A stretch of 64,000 nucleotides of DNA from Nymphalis io. Its lineage: Eukaryota > Arthropoda > Insecta > Lepidoptera > Nymphalidae. Each line of letters begins with the position of its first letter. Within the stretch, counting starts at the first letter, position 1. The DNA lies in assembly GCF_905147045.1 (NCBI RefSeq), contig NC_065888.1, positions 9,801,001 to 9,865,000 of the forward strand, in the 5' to 3' direction. The position numbers and the translations under genes were made by a program. Below the pieces are notes generated by a model. It had not been told where the DNA came from and searched no databases. It saw nothing but the letters and a program-made list of their open reading frames with translations. Below are positions 1 through 14,304 of the stretch, in pieces.

Positions 1-558
1 CTCTCGGCATAAAATCGACATTGTTGTGTATTAATACAATTTTTTGTAGAAAGACAGCGAGTCTTATTAAGAAATACTAAAAATCTTCCAATCTGCTGAC
101 GCAAACGCATTTTCATAGTTAAATATAAAAAACCGGTAGTGCCCAGTTAGTAGTGAGTGTTAGACGTAGTAGAATGAGGACGATGAGACGGTGGCAATGG
201 GTCAGACTGGCGCGTATCAAGTTCGTCATTACCCTGTTACTGACGATTAACCGGCAATCTTCCTATCAATGTGTCCACTACTCAATTTGCATACTCAGAA
301 GAAATAAACTTGTACTCATTCAACGGTATAACTGTTCCTAGACATTTATAAAATAATACCAACATTTTGTATAAGAATCTAATTATTTAAATTGACTAAC
401 AGAGAGTTAACGTTATTTTCGAAAATTCATTTTAAATGACTAAATAAATTTCTTTTGAATTGTTTTTCTATCGTCTAATTTACAGATGATGGTAGTGATT
501 TTCGATACACATCGACTATTTAAATTATTTTAATGTAATTCGCATAGCAAAAACTTAC
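1..558. other. Intronic sequence, no exon seen
   Basis: This should be the intron following exon 5 of the MFSD6-like gene. I looked on the minus strand for the next transmembrane exon and found stops in every frame of the only compositionally richer stretch (about 150-345). I see no gene here. Confidence 0.4.
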
Positions 559-3500
559 AGCTAAGTAAGTCCAGAAGGTAAACGAAGGATCGAGTTCTAA
601 CTGCTGCTGTCGATTGTCGCAGAGGGTCTTTCTGGGAACGGAGGCCGCACATGCCGCTACGCACTTCGTCAGCCGTCGTGAACCTGCCTTTACCCATATT
701 GATTCTCCTAGATCCTACGAAAAATCTGATTTTACACAGAACTCTTTAAGATGGCCAAAGTTATGTTTAAGTAAGTTTTAAAAAAAAAATCTCCCTATCT
801 GTTTAAAAAACAACCACATTAAAACGAGAAAAACAACATACATTTAATGTTTTAAATGGAGGACACAAGCATATCATAAATTGTAGTAAACTTCGTGAAA
901 GGCAAAACTCTCGGCCGAGAAGGGTTATGTAAATTATTATGCGTCGACTATCAACTAGTACATGATAACATAAGCCATAGATAATACATCCGCCTTTAAA
1001 CTAAAATATTGATGTACCTGAGCAAAACTATCCTTACAAGATATGGTATCGGTACCGTCGTAGTCTTCATCTGACAGTGAGGCATTACTTAGTGATACAG
1101 CGTTGACCCAATAATTTCGAACTTCATTGGAATCTTTTTGGGCATTGGGAGAGATCCTAACTCGAAATAACTTCTCTTTGATTTCTTCAAGAGAATCGTT
1201 TATAAAATCCTTCTTTTCAAATATACACGTTGCATTCGATCCCGCATATGAACAATCTATTTCGTACAATTGCGGGACGGGAAAAAATATATTTTTATCG
1301 CCAACCTTGGACGCTGTGGAATTAAAATAAGGATCATTTGTAAGGATCCGTGAAGTACTATGATCTTTCATTGGTCTCTCTCTGTGAGATAACGATGTAG
1401 AAATCGTATTGCGATACACAAGACGCTGTGAGTCATATTGTGATTTAAAATGCACGTCATATGAGTTTGCATGGACAATAGTGTCTATTTCTTGTACTGT
1501 AGCTTCATATGGCAATTTACAAACAAATCCGCATGATAAAACCCTGTAAAAACAAAGACATTCGACACGTTAGACTCATTTGTAATTCTTGAAAGATTTT
1601 CCTTATTGCATTATTTACAATGAAACTTTTATAAGTTAAGTTTTCAACGAAGAATATATTGTTCTTAGTAAAGACTAAAGAAGTAATAAAGCATTTTATA
1701 CTTTTTTAATGACGAACTGATAAACCAACAGAAACTCCTGGCTTAATAGTTAATATAACTCTTTACTTACGTAAGATTAATGTCATACGCATATGGATGG
1801 AGAGGCTGACAAGGGTAGTCGCGTACATGTTGTAGATGTAGTGCAGATCCATCGCAAGAGGCGAGCAACTCTACGGCTGTAGGAAATGTAATAACGATGC
1901 GTCCAACGGGCACCGCTAACAGTAAGAGTGCTGACACTCCACCCAACCCCGAGGAAAGAGCTAAGAGAAACTAAAAAAAATACAATTTAGTATTGTTATT
2001 CACATTGTCATGCAATGTATTACTCTAATGACGTATCAAATAATAAAATTCAAATGTTATGGCAAAAATAATTAAATGTAAACTTTTTATTATTACATAA
2101 TCTTAACATTAAGTTTAACCTCACAAAACATGAAAAATACATCAACAGAACAAGCAAATTAGAGGCTTAGAGAAAAACAGGATGAAGTATTTAAGAAGAA
2201 TGAGCAGCATAAATGATTAAACCGTCATTTACTGCGGCAATTGCTATTGGTTGGCAACAATGACTGCAAACATTCTAAGCACGGTTTAGTGTGCAAACAC
2301 CGTGAATATTCTTAGAATAAAGTTTTTTTACCACGAAATCGTGGCAAAGTATAATTAATAATAATCAAACATCGATTATAATTAAAATTTAAAAACGACT
2401 CGTGTATTACGTTTGATTATATGATTATAAAACTATACATTTACGTCATCGTAACGGACGCTCACAAAAGCAATGATCCCTAGCCAATGTGGGTACACAA
2501 CAATAAATGTCGAGGAGCATCCGGCACAAACGGCCTGCGTCGTGACGCAAGCACTTGCCTATACATATAAGCATAGGACGAGCGTTCACAATACCAACAC
2601 AATACAAGGTAAAGGTTATTGTAACCAGAATTGGATGTAATTTGCGTTACGGACATTGAAGATTAGCTTCATTTAATTAAGCATTGCAAAACTCACCCAA
2701 CAAATACATACATGATAAACTTGTCATCTTTGTCATTTAAAAAATATGGTTAATCGATCATAAAAAATACGAAAGTTTTAGAAATAATTTATATATAACT
2801 AAAAAAGCTATATTTACAAGAACAAAGTGGCCAAACACTACGATATCCAAAAGCTGTAATAATTTATTAAACATTATTTATTAAATGCAGACAAAATTGA
2901 GGAAGACAACTGCGGCAAGAAAAAATATTTTTTTTATAGAATGGGAAGGCGGACGAGCATATGGGCCACCTAATGGTAAGTGGTCACCAACGCCCATAGA
3001 AATTGGCATTATAAGAAATGTTAACCATCGCTTACATCACCAATGCGCCACCAACCTTGGAGACTAAGATGTTATGTCCCTTGTGCCTGTAATTACACTA
3101 GTTCACTCACCCTTAAAATCGGAACACAACAATAGCAATTACTGCTGTTTTGCGGTGGAATATGATAATGAACTAATGAGTGGGTGGTACCTACCCAGAC
3201 GAGCTTGCACAAAGCTCTACCACCAGTAATAATAATAGTTACAGCGGTCTGTTTGAAGCATATATCCTTACTAATATTATAGATACCAAAGTGAGTTTGT
3301 TCTTTTATTTGTTTCACTTTCACATCTTAACTACTCACCCGATTATCATGAAATTTAAGAGATAACTCCTTATTCGGTAGCTGTTGTGAAGTTTTGTTTA
3401 ACAAGTGCGTATTTAAACAGTAGTTAATAGAAGAACAAACCCTAAAATTTCCGATTTTATCAGCGACCATTCCAGCGAGTGGTGGCATGACTATTGAGAT

Positions 3501-4372
3501 GACCGGGGTCACGGCTGACATGATGGCTGTCTCTTCCACATTAATTCCCAGCTCCCGCATGTGAATTGTCAAATACGGGTACAATACGAATAAAGCTAAA
3601 ATTAATAATAAATTATTAAAAACATTAAATATATGCACTCGTCTATATAAGCTTATACCACTCAGCGTCCAAAAGTTCTTCTTTCTTTTATTCCTGGAGC
3701 AAAGATAAGGGCTAAGTAAAGTCACGCAGACATATTTATTTGCCATTTCAAAAATTACATAAAAAACTATAAAGTGAAATCACATTATTTTTTATAAGAT
3801 TTAGATATCTGTATTAAAACTCGTTTATTTTTATCTTGGAATATGTAGGTATAATTTTAATTAAAAGTAAAAATATACATATTCAAAAATTACAAAAAAT
3901 ATCGCCTAAATTTTCACCGGTTTTTCTCGGTAAATACTTAATTCCATACAATTTAATTAAACCATTTAATTTCTACCAATGTATTTTTTAATCATTACCG
4001 AAATATATTGCATCGTACTTGTCTCAATAAGATATATAATAAATACATCGTAGTCAGGTTAATCCCGTGTATGATATTTAAAAAAAAAAATCAAAATATT
4101 GCATGTAACCATGTTTTTTGTAAATATTTATAATAAGCCATATTGTAAAGGTAATTCAATATATCTTGTTATTCAACCTACGAGACTTCGTTTAACCGCT
4201 GACCTTTATAAGACTCAAATCAATACGTCAATATTATTCTTTAAACATTGACAATTAGACACGATTAATACTTACTGGAAGCGTGCACAAAGAACAATAT
4301 TTTTAGCGGTATTAGTTTTTTCTGCTTGAGGTCATCTGTGATCCGTTTGAAAAAAGCGCGAATGAACTGCAT
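559..4372 (-). CDS. MFSD6-like major facilitator superfamily transporter, 5' part (continues off left edge)
   Basis: Five coding exons join in phase on the minus strand: 4276-4372, 3441-3595, 1771-1970, 1018-1543 and 559-714, giving 378 residues before the window ends. All junctions are GT-AG. The start is the ATG at 4372. Residues 23-85 carry the first two membrane segments, with a TIHMRELGINVEE loop and the MFS signature-like AGMVADKIGNFR between them. A third hydrophobic stretch with SALLLLAVPVGR follows. Residues about 115-365 form a long hydrophilic loop with N-glycosylation sequons (NLT, NST, NAT, NDS, NAS), as expected of the large extracellular loop of MFSD6. The last exon ends in FTFWTYLA, where the next membrane helix begins. 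The family is membrane transporters whose substrate is poorly defined; human MFSD6 was proposed as an MHC class I receptor. Recognition is by resemblance. The remaining helices are outside the window. Confidence 0.85.
2939..3230 (+). repeat. SINE family A copy (near full length)
   Basis: This dispersed repeat lies in the second intron of the MFSD6-like gene. It starts with a GGAAGGCGGACGAGCATATG block, runs through GTTATGTCCCTTGTGCCTGT, and ends near CTCTACCACCAGTAA. The same blocks recur in either orientation at about 51952, 57895, 58598 and 59329, so this is a multi-copy family in this genome. I assign it as a SINE-like or other short interspersed element; I do not see a clear Pol III promoter in it. 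Confidence 0.8.
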
Positions 4373-7300
4373 TTTGCTATCGTATTAGAATTACAGCCAA
4401 GTATAAAGTATTAATGATTTCCTCACGAGGGTGAAATCCTTCGTGGGATAATTTTTAGAGTGCTCTCCTACATATATGCACTCCATACAATGTTCTCGAT
4501 GCATAGAAGTATACCGGATACACAGATATCTGAAAAAAGTACAAATATAAGTGACGTAAACATTTACAATAATAACAACAATATATATTGCAAACGTAAA
4601 TTTTTAAATGAATCATGTTTAAGGGGGGATTATATTATGTTTTTGTCTTTGAATGAGCAATTTCGGATGCGTATTTTGAAAGGCAAAGTTTTTAGAACAA
4701 AATTATCTTGTTATAACAATATTAACTTATGCCATCAGAGATAAATATGGGATGTTCGGCCAGTCAAACTTAAACGCTATCTTTTTGTAAACAATAATTA
4801 GCGTCATGCAAGAAACTATATAATTTTCTATCAGTAAAAGCAAAACATTCTCATATTTTCCATACATCGCGTTGTTAATAAAAACATCGTATTGAAACCA
4901 GAAGATATTTTACATTTAGTGCATATATTTTTTAATACAGATGATTCTCGCGATTAAATATATGTTTCATAGCTTTCTATTTAACAGATAATAGCAGTCG
5001 TTTTATATTTTAATAACATTTTATAATCGCTGCTTGTGTGAGTCGTTTGTATAACTATTGTATAAAGTCGATATGCAAACAAATCTAGGAAGTCGATTAA
5101 ATCCTACTTTTGCTTGTCTTGTATATACACATATTGTATTCGAATTACATTACAATCACGCTATCGAACTCATGGTACTGTTGTTGTAACAATGTAACAT
5201 GTATGTAGTATAAATTTTCGTATCACTTTTATCATTAAACTAATATAATTTACGTAAAATATATTTTTGCTATTACATATTTTTAAGCAACCTCTCTGTA
5301 ATGAATAAATTTTACTAAATAGGTACTCATGGATTGTAATCTGTCTTCTTTAAGCAGGATATACGTAACTAGTTTCACGGTTCGTATTGCTCTTTAGTTA
5401 TGCACTAAAAAAGATAAAAATCAACATGAAAATATTACGACAATACATTATACACATCTTATCTAATAAGAGTAAGACAAATATTTGGCTAAGCCTTACC
5501 AACACACTGTGCTGTTAAAATAACGGCAAACAATAACCCTTTAATTTGTAATTGATTAACCTACTACGAATTTTGCCGTAAGTTCACTAGCCAGAGATTT
5601 AAAAACTTGAGTGAATGTATACATACATTCACAGTTGTGAACTTTAAAGACCCACTGACTGAACACAATAGATCCTCGTTTCATAACTAAATAATGAACA
5701 AAAGGCACATATATCCGACCATTCACTACTTTATATGTAATCTTTATGGCTGTGGTAATAAATGCCAAATTGCAATAACATTAGTAGTATTCACTCCGTG
5801 TCATTGATACATGTACAAGATAGCCTGTCGGTAAGTATATTTTAAGTACAGTTAGGTCGTAAGAATTACCTAAAGGAAAGCATCTGTATACAAATTACAG
5901 ATCTGCGAAGAAAGTTCTCAGCTTGTCTATTAGTAAAACTCATTTCTAAACTTCAAACAAAGGTTACAACAATTCGCTTTTTATTGCATACAAATATTAC
6001 TATTTATCTTTGACGGGTAGAATAGAATGATGATAGAATTAAATTTATATTTAATGAATTAAATGATTATTTTATTTGAAAAAAGTTATCCAATGTGTTC
6101 ATAATGCTTATCCCATTCATTTAAGGTAGTCGCAGTGTGTTTTCCATTAATGGAAAAGAAAAATCCATATATTTAGTGATTACACAGTGAAAACTTAGAC
6201 ATCAAAATTATATAAAAATATATTATTTTCTATGATAGATATATGATGTATACATATCAACTGTGAGAAACAGATTCATGGTGAACAAGAACTCTCATTT
6301 TCTAGTGTTTATCTGAGTTTATAATATCATACCGTGCTGGGCGGTGAATGAAAAGATCGTGCGGAAGCCTGCATGTGTTAGAAGAAAATCTTTCACACGT
6401 ATATCCATCAATCAGCATTGGAGTAGCGTAGTAAAGTAAAAACTCCTAACTTCTTCTCAAACGGAGAGACCTTAGTCCAGCAGTAAGATATTTACAAGCT
6501 CTAGAAGATAATAAATACTTTATATCATAAGTTTTCTTAATGTATGCTAATTTTATAAAAAGGTATATTTAAATATTCCTTAATTTAATCAATAATCTTG
6601 ACGTTAAAAATATAAATGGAAACTACATATTATGTATGTATATAGTTACGAGTTTAATTTTCATACATATTATCCGGGAAGATTTTGTTTGATTTAATTG
6701 TGTGCAATTTATATTGATGATAAAATAATATTATTCTTTGTTTGATACTAATTAATTAAACAAAAATTACTTAATAATTAAACTATTCATTTCCAATAAA
6801 TTGCATTATAGTCTCAATGTTGCGTAGCATAAAATATTCCTTTTATATAAGCAATTGTTTTATTTATACAACGAAGACATAACTATGAGAAAAACTTGTT
6901 ATAACAATGTCATTTATGTTCCTCATTGCGCAAGTTTTATAGGCAATCTAAAGCCAAAAGATTTCATAACTATCAACTAACTTATAATATTCATCGTTAA
7001 CATTATAACCGACATTAATCAAAATACCAAACTCAATAATTAAAATTCATTACTTTTAATAATTCTTATCCCTGTATTTTAAGATCTGACATCGTATATC
7101 GGAGACGTTTCGTATGAACAGTTTTTAGACTAATAATTATAATCAAAAATTATCTTGTTAAGAAAATTGTTTGTTAACCTGGACCTAGATCACAGCATTC
7201 ACATAGATCCGGCTCGAAGGACCAATTCTTATATGTTATACTATTTTCCATAATTTAATTAATTAAAATATTTGTTAAAATTGAAATTATCTGTATTAAT

Positions 7301-7640
7301 TATTATTAGAATTATAATATTTTTTTATTTTTGTATTTGTTTCGTTTTAAAAGTTAACTTTTATATGGGCGTTTTATATATGCGTAGCAAACGCATTCAT
7401 AGCATGCATCTCGACAACATACAATAATTAATTATTGATAAATACAGGCTTTAAATATTTATAAGCAATAAGCATCAGCATTCGTTAAAAATATAAGTCG
7501 TTTGTTTTCCTCTACACAAATTTAAAACATTATTACAAAATAAATAATTTTAAATAAGTAATATTTTATTTCTTCTTTAATTTGTTATATCAAAACAGGA
7601 ACTAATTTGATAAAAAATCCGATTGTATTAGAATATTCAA
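4373..7640. other. AT-rich spacer upstream of the MFSD6-like gene
   Basis: About 3.3 kb of AT-rich DNA. The open frames here (for example 4460-4744) have low-complexity composition and no recognisable domain. The promoter and any non-coding leader of the MFSD6-like gene probably lie here, but I cannot place them. Confidence 0.5.
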
Positions 7641-7644
7641 TAAT

Positions 7645-8085
7645 GTTATTATATAATGATTTTTAGCTTTAGTTTTGGAACACAATTTACTATCGGAGAG
7701 CAAGCCAAAATTATTTACTACTGTTAATGAAACGTCCTTCCGACCGTCCGATTTCGGCCACGGCGGCCAATCTGAAGAGAGATTAGCCAACTGCGCAGGA
7801 GATATTATAGTGCACAAGTGTGTGCGCAAACACAGATGCACTCTCATAATCCGATAGGACGGCAATCCGACACGTCCGGAAAGAGTTCAGGCGCAGGGCC
7901 AACGGCTTTTCGTGGTTTCCGAGGCACGGGTATGTATACACTTCCAACTTCCTTACTCCGGGCTGCTACCGAGAGTTTTCTAACAGAAAAACCCAATAAC
8001 TTTTTATTGGTCCGACCTGGGAATTGAACCCAGGACCTCTGGATCTGCGGCCTTGTATCAAGCCACTAGACCAACGAGTCAAAGT
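7645..8085 (-). repeat. tRNA-derived SINE (family C)
   Basis: On the minus strand, from about 8085, the sequence begins like a tRNA. An A-box-like TGGTCTAGTGGCTTGATA is followed by a B box GGTTCAATTCC, then a non-tRNA body with a GTTATTGGGTTTTTC motif and a TTGGCTAATCTCTCTTCAGA block near its far end. The tRNA-like part does not fold into a fully paired acceptor stem with its 5' end, and a body follows it directly, so this is a SINE and not a functional tRNA gene. A diverged head of the same family is seen at about 46914. Confidence 0.8.
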
Positions 8086-8089
8086 ACTA

Positions 8090-11000
8090 CAGTTACACGG
8101 TCCAGCTATATACAATAAAGTTTTTCGTTTGTATATAAATTAATTTGTATATTAATAAGGTTATTTATAGTTTCTGTCTAAATGTCACAGCATGATGCAT
8201 TTTATTTCCAATAGATATACTACTTACATTGAGGATTTATAATCAACCGGAATATCTTATGCGGCGTTGCTTGTTAATTTTTTTTTTTTGCACACTCCAT
8301 TACTATATCATATTGTTTTTTATTTTCCTGCTCTTAACTAAATTTTTTATAGATATACTAAAACAACCACTAAAATAACAAACACGTTCATCTCGAACTA
8401 GTTCCTTTATTATGCACTGCTTATGCCATTTTAAAGATCAAATTATTTAAAATCATCTATTTTATGACCAGAAGTTACAAAAATAAGCTTTCAATGAACT
8501 TAGTTCTTCAAATAGAGGGACTCTGTGACAAGTAGTAGGACCTACATTTTGTTGACAGTATTTGTAGTGAGGCACAAACTGAAAAACAGCTAAATGCTGA
8601 GCTCATTCCTTTATAATAGTATTCTATTATTAAGTACAAATACATATTAATAATAAGTAGCGAATAGCCTTTAACCAAATATAAGACTTTTAAAGGTATA
8701 ACTTCACTGTTCCTACATTTCTTATAAGCATGTTTTGTGAATAAGTCGTTACACTACTAAATATTATTAGTTACTTTGACTTGTTTGCATTAAACAACAG
8801 TTCAAGTATATTTATAGTTTTGTTAGTGTTCGCCATAAAAGGTCTTGAACCTTTCTCTCAGCATTGGCATTATGACTTAAACTATTGTGGTTTGAGTAAG
8901 TGGTACTTTCACAATTACTATTAAAAAATTATACAAACGTTCTTTATTTTTTGGCTTTTAACAAATCTTTATTTTAATCACAACATTTTTTGGTTTACCT
9001 GTGTGACAAAACGTCCTTGGAAATCTGTAAATATCTTATATATTATATGACTACTGTATTACAACAATGTAATACTTTCAAACCAAATGTTATTATAATT
9101 TATATTAGATATCGATAAGTAGTTATTATGAAAATGAAATAATACATTATATAAATAAAATAATTTAATATAAATAAATAATAAATAATTGGCCATTGGC
9201 AATAATACACGCTTGGTCTGTGGTGCACCAGTCTTTGAAATTTAAAAAATTCTTATTTATAATGAATTTCCTCAAAAAATAACCTTAATATAAATAAATT
9301 AATAAGTAAAAATTATCTACAAGTAAAAATAATATGTTCTGTAAGCTAAAAAATATATTCTTACGTAAATCCGGGTCTCGGTTTAAGCACTGAGTAAAAT
9401 TAATGATACTATCATACAAAAACAACAAACTAAAAAAAATTATTGAATATAAAACGAACGGCACTTTAATTTCAATAGTTAGACACGATTTTCGAGATGA
9501 ATCTCTACATATTGACCTTTAATAGTGTCGAATGATTTCGCTTTTCGACCATACCAATTTCACGTTATAAACGTAGTAGATTATAAGCTAACCTTCTCAA
9601 TGTTAAGAAAATGAAAGTTCAAACTTTCAAAAATTATGAGAATTTTCAAAAACTTCTGCTCAGTATCTGATCTTGATCTTGATTTCTTTATATTTAATGA
9701 AAAATATCGACATTTAGAAAGTCTACAGGAAACTTGAATATTTATGTAACAAAACCAGATAAATTATTCCATATAGGTTGTACGTTAAAAATCAGATAAG
9801 TTCCTGTTAAGTCAGATCGTTGGAAATTTTAAAATTCGTCTTAACTTTTATAAAGGTGCACCAGCCTGGTGATGTACTTTCAATGCTCTTTCCTTTATTT
9901 ATAAACTCAGTTATAAGAGTTTTAACTTTTTCCTTTTACCTATATGAAGACGACCTACAACTTTACACCAACTTATTTTTAGAAACTTGAAATTGTCGGA
10001 TCGCTGTCAATTTTATTTCTATATCCTTATGTTCATATATTATTTATGTTTGTTTTAATCTATTTATTATAGTACTTATTATAAGTAAATGAATATATAT
10101 AATAAATTTATATGTAAGCTTATAAATTTACAGTAGTTCATAAAGACACTATGTATGCAGCATTTATTTATTCAATCTGGTCAGAGATTCTCCGGAAGAG
10201 ATTTTTGCCTGCAAAATGGCAGTGAATCATGTCTTAATTTTTAGCTACATTTTGCAACAATTATACTCTTAGATTAATCTTGTATGCAATCAAGACATCC
10301 AATATATCGTTGAATTCTTTAGTAATAATATAAAACATATTTGCTATAATTAAAAATATGATTCAATTAGTACTCAACAAGGAAAATATTGTTTACAAAA
10401 AATATGCCTTATTTAAATTAAATTTTATGTGGCCAGATCTAATCGATAAAAAAAAATAACTATTTTTTATTTTTATGTTTTTTTTTATTATTTAATTTAT
10501 ATTAAATTAGCATTATTACACAATCTTTAAATTTATTGTATTGCTCAATATTTTATGAACAACTATTTTTTTTTTTTAGTTTATCGAGTTCAATTGAAAA
10601 CGTAGTACCTCGTAAAAAGAATATAAAATGGCACTCACCGTGGTTGCAAATTAAAAAAAATAAAACTTATCGTAATGATAAACTTCACTGTAAACTTGTA
10701 TTGTTGAGATCTTTTAAACAACTGTTAAAGAAACTACCTCATTTTACAAAACACACAATTCTTTCTATGTAGGGTTTTTTTTTTATTTATTAATGGAAAT
10801 ACTGATTTATGCCATGTAAAACAAGCCCGCCTCTACATGAGTGTAGCACGCGTGCCGGGTCGATAGAGATTTGCGCGACACTGGCGCAGCCGCAACCCTG
10901 TGCACTTCCCACCATTCCCAAGAAGAACTGATGTCTGTTAACTTATTCACTTTTGGTTTGGTGAGCTCCAAGCATTTTTTAAAAACTTACTAATGTTTAG

Positions 11001-12990
11001 TCACGATCCTACAACTAAAAAACTATTATTAATAATACAATCGCAATATAGAAGTAGAATGAGATTATTCGTAACATTTTTGGCATTAAGAGACAATGTT
11101 ATTATAATATAATTAGATATAATCGTAAAAAAAATATCACTGTGAACATCCGTACATTCTTAAGCTTTACAAAGATTATTATATTATATTGTGTGTTATA
11201 AAGCGTACATATATACACTTTAAATATGTTAATCAGGTTTTTTATAGAATATATGTGAATTTTTGATGGCATAAACAATGAACAAAATTTTAAAAATAAG
11301 AGTAAAAGTTTCTGAACCATTGTATCTACATCTAAATAACAAACGATGACTATGTACATATATAAGTTCACGTTATATCTGTGGTAGGACTTCAGACTAC
11401 CTAGTCTGGGTGAGTACCAAATACACACTAATTATATTAAATGTTCAATAGCATTTGCTTTGCTTTTTTCTACTTTAAATGGTAAGTTATTTACATGATA
11501 AGCAATCTGCTCCCATATCGATCATTTGCTCTACATAAGCAAATTAAAAAAGCTGGTCTATTCTGATTATAAATTTGGAACGTCTCAAGAATTAATTTTA
11601 AAATAAGATGGTTCATAGCTCTTTTTGATTATAACATTTTTCAATTTATAAAGACCTACAATACTTGAATAGCGAGTTTTTTTACAAATGTAACCTGTAT
11701 TATAATAAAAAACAGAGAACATTAGTTTTAATAACGGCTTAAATTGTCACATATTTTAGATTTAAAAATATCTTAATATAAACCTAAAAATAAAATTATT
11801 CGAAGGCTCAATATTTACCACAAAATCAATGACTAAGTTTATAACCTTCCTTCGGATATGTTTTAAAATGTGGACATTGATAGTAATATTTAACTAATAT
11901 TTCTCACAATTATATTGCAATAAAACGTATGTTATTGATATACAGGTCCTAGCAAATATAATGTCACAAACAAGCAGCCAATTATATTTTGCAACGTATA
12001 ATACATATTATAAAATTTTGTATAATATTATAACCTTTTGTATTTTTGTGGATTATTTAAAAAAAAAATTTAAACTAATTATTTATTATTTCAGAGTTTT
12101 TATACGGGCTTTTATACCCTTAACTCTTTAACTGTCGTCACCCGAATAATAATTACTATAAATAGACATTAAACTAAATGCTGTATAAAATTGAGCTCAT
12201 TTAAAGTTTTATTTTATATATATAACTTTTATTTTTTATGAAAACCGTAAGTGACGTGTGTTGTGTTACTTTTGCTGTAAGCTTAAGTGGAAGAGATTTT
12301 AATATGTATATGATGAAATGAAATGACTCAAACACAAAGGCATCGCCACTTTACTAACGGTGCGGTTGACTGCTAAGTTATACAATATTAATATACTTAT
12401 AGATAGATACCGCATGTGCGTCAAATTCTTTGAAAACAACGTGTGCTACTTTTATATTCTTAAATAAAATCATATCCTTCCTATTATTTTAATTTAATTT
12501 ATTTTGATGTGCCTGCATGTTGCATCTACATGGAGCATCACCATATACATTTTAGCACAATTGGTATACACGGAGTGACGACGACGACTTCCTCATTGAC
12601 TCGATACGTTTTTTTTCAGTTCATCCTTGTAAGAGTACTTTTTTGGTGAGCTGGCAAATTGTACCGAATAAATCTTGCCATATTTTTTTGAAAATAATTT
12701 ATTATTAAAAAATCTTGTAATTGATTCCTCATTAGGTACATTTAACGAGATTTTCGACAAAATTATTATTAAGTAATGATCTTATTTAAAAATCTTATTT
12801 ATAAAGTTTATTCATTGATTAACGTAAAAGCCACGAAAAAATAATCATTCGCTTCAAAATCAGCTTCGTTTCCAACATCGATTATTTGTAGGATTAAGAC
12901 AATGGAAAGCGCATAAGAGCTGAAGGTACGCGGTGTTGACACTGCGTGAAATATATATAATGTATATATATATAATTGTATTCGATGTTT
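8090..12990. other. AT-rich spacer, no gene
   Basis: About 4.9 kb with no supported gene. Open frames are short and rich in Ile, Lys, Asn, Phe and Tyr, as expected by chance at this base composition. One island at 10815-10925 is clearly richer in G and C than its surroundings (for example GTAGCACGCGTGCCGGG) but shows no frame or repeat that I recognise. Confidence 0.5.
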
Positions 12991-12994
12991 TCTC

Positions 12995-13075
12995 TTGCCG
13001 CTTAACACAAAATGAATTATAAACACAGAGTATATGAATATTCACTAGTACTTGTCCGGATTTAAATCCGCTAAA
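12995..13075 (-). repeat. Diverged tRNA-head remnant of SINE family B
   Basis: The block running from AATGAATTATAAACACA to GTCCGGATTTAAATCCGC matches, with substitutions, the tRNA-related end of the full copy at 51198-51505. The rest of the element is not recognisable. Confidence 0.5.
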
Positions 13076-14304
13076 TCATTTTAATACATCAAAAGATCAT
13101 TCGGTTAAAATTTCGAATGTTATTTATATTTAATAGTAACTTTTCTGCAAAAAAATCTTAGTAGCAGACTGTTGGAAGTTGAATCACTGAGTGTGATCAA
13201 GTGATGCTCTCCATTGTCGATGGTACCTGATCTTATTCCATTATCCAATCTCATTTAACTTTGTTATTGAGGGGTAGGGCACGTATGTTAAAAATCACAC
13301 TTGTACATTATCTGTATCTGCTACGCGACAACAGAAAATCCAGTCAGTTGGACATTCCTTTGGAAAAGGTGAACTACCTTTATCACGTTATTGTTGAAAA
13401 GAATAATTATTGCTATTTAATTCTTTATAGCATAATTTTAACAATCTATAATCAAGACATGTTTATACGTCCATATTTGTCACAAGATCGCACTGCCATA
13501 TACAAACGTACCTATTGAAGGCTGAAGATGACATTAACCAAGAATTTTAAACGCAAGTTAAAATCAATCTTACATAGACTAAATATCAATCATCCGAATC
13601 AACATACTCGAATAATGAGCTATATATGAAATGCTTGTGACCCATCTTAAAACTCTGAAAGTTGAATTTGAAAGTTGATTGATGAGCAATCAGATACATG
13701 ATTTATGTGTATCCAAAAAAAAAACACAAATCTTACTCTTAATTATATTAGTCTGCTAACACAGTCGCTTATGAAACTTAAAAACAGGGACGCACGTTAT
13801 ATAAAATAAATAGTGAAAAATAAATAATTACAGTGCTATTTATTATGCAAATAAAAATTATGTGTAGAAAAATAAAAACTCAGTCTTCATTTCCATAGCA
13901 AATTACATTTTGTTGGTTTGAATCTCAAATATTAATAAAAAGTGCAATAAAAAATCTACGAGAATGGCTATGAAATTAAAATATTCTTATTTTTTTACTA
14001 AATACCATCAATGTTTCTCTACATAACTATCCATTTTTAGTGTTTTGCTAATGCTAAACAAATTGTATAATATACCTCTGTAAACCCTATAGTTTGATGA
14101 CCTTAGACTGACATACATATCACTAGATTTTTTATTTTAGAATGAACAGTCTAGCTTATGCTTGATTTGTCTTCTTTATAAAAGTTCTTCTGTATTCTGT
14201 ATTACATTACAATTTGATTCCAGACATACATTCTACCAAACACCTTGACAAGTAAAAAAATGTGCAACCTAATCACAAATATCAACAGTAAAGACTGATG
14301 TCTT
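13076..14304. other. Spacer and likely 3' UTR of NME7-A
   Basis: No coding signal seen. The part next to 14305 should hold the 3' untranslated region of NME7-A. The frame at 13261-13518 has no recognisable domain and its composition is that of random AT-rich DNA. Confidence 0.4.

Noticed and set aside
153..341. Next exon of the MFSD6-like gene or a small plus-strand gene
   Set aside because: Minus-strand frames have stops and no MFS match. The plus frame shows no domain.
3327..3746. Single 139-codon frame as the first exon of the transporter
   Set aside because: The part upstream of 3595 is intron. A CAG-like acceptor at 3596 and a separate ATG exon at 4276-4372 join in phase and give a better family match.
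8010..8083. A tRNA gene on the minus strand
   Set aside because: It has good A- and B-box-like blocks, but no properly paired acceptor stem, and a SINE body follows it. A related head is present at 46914.
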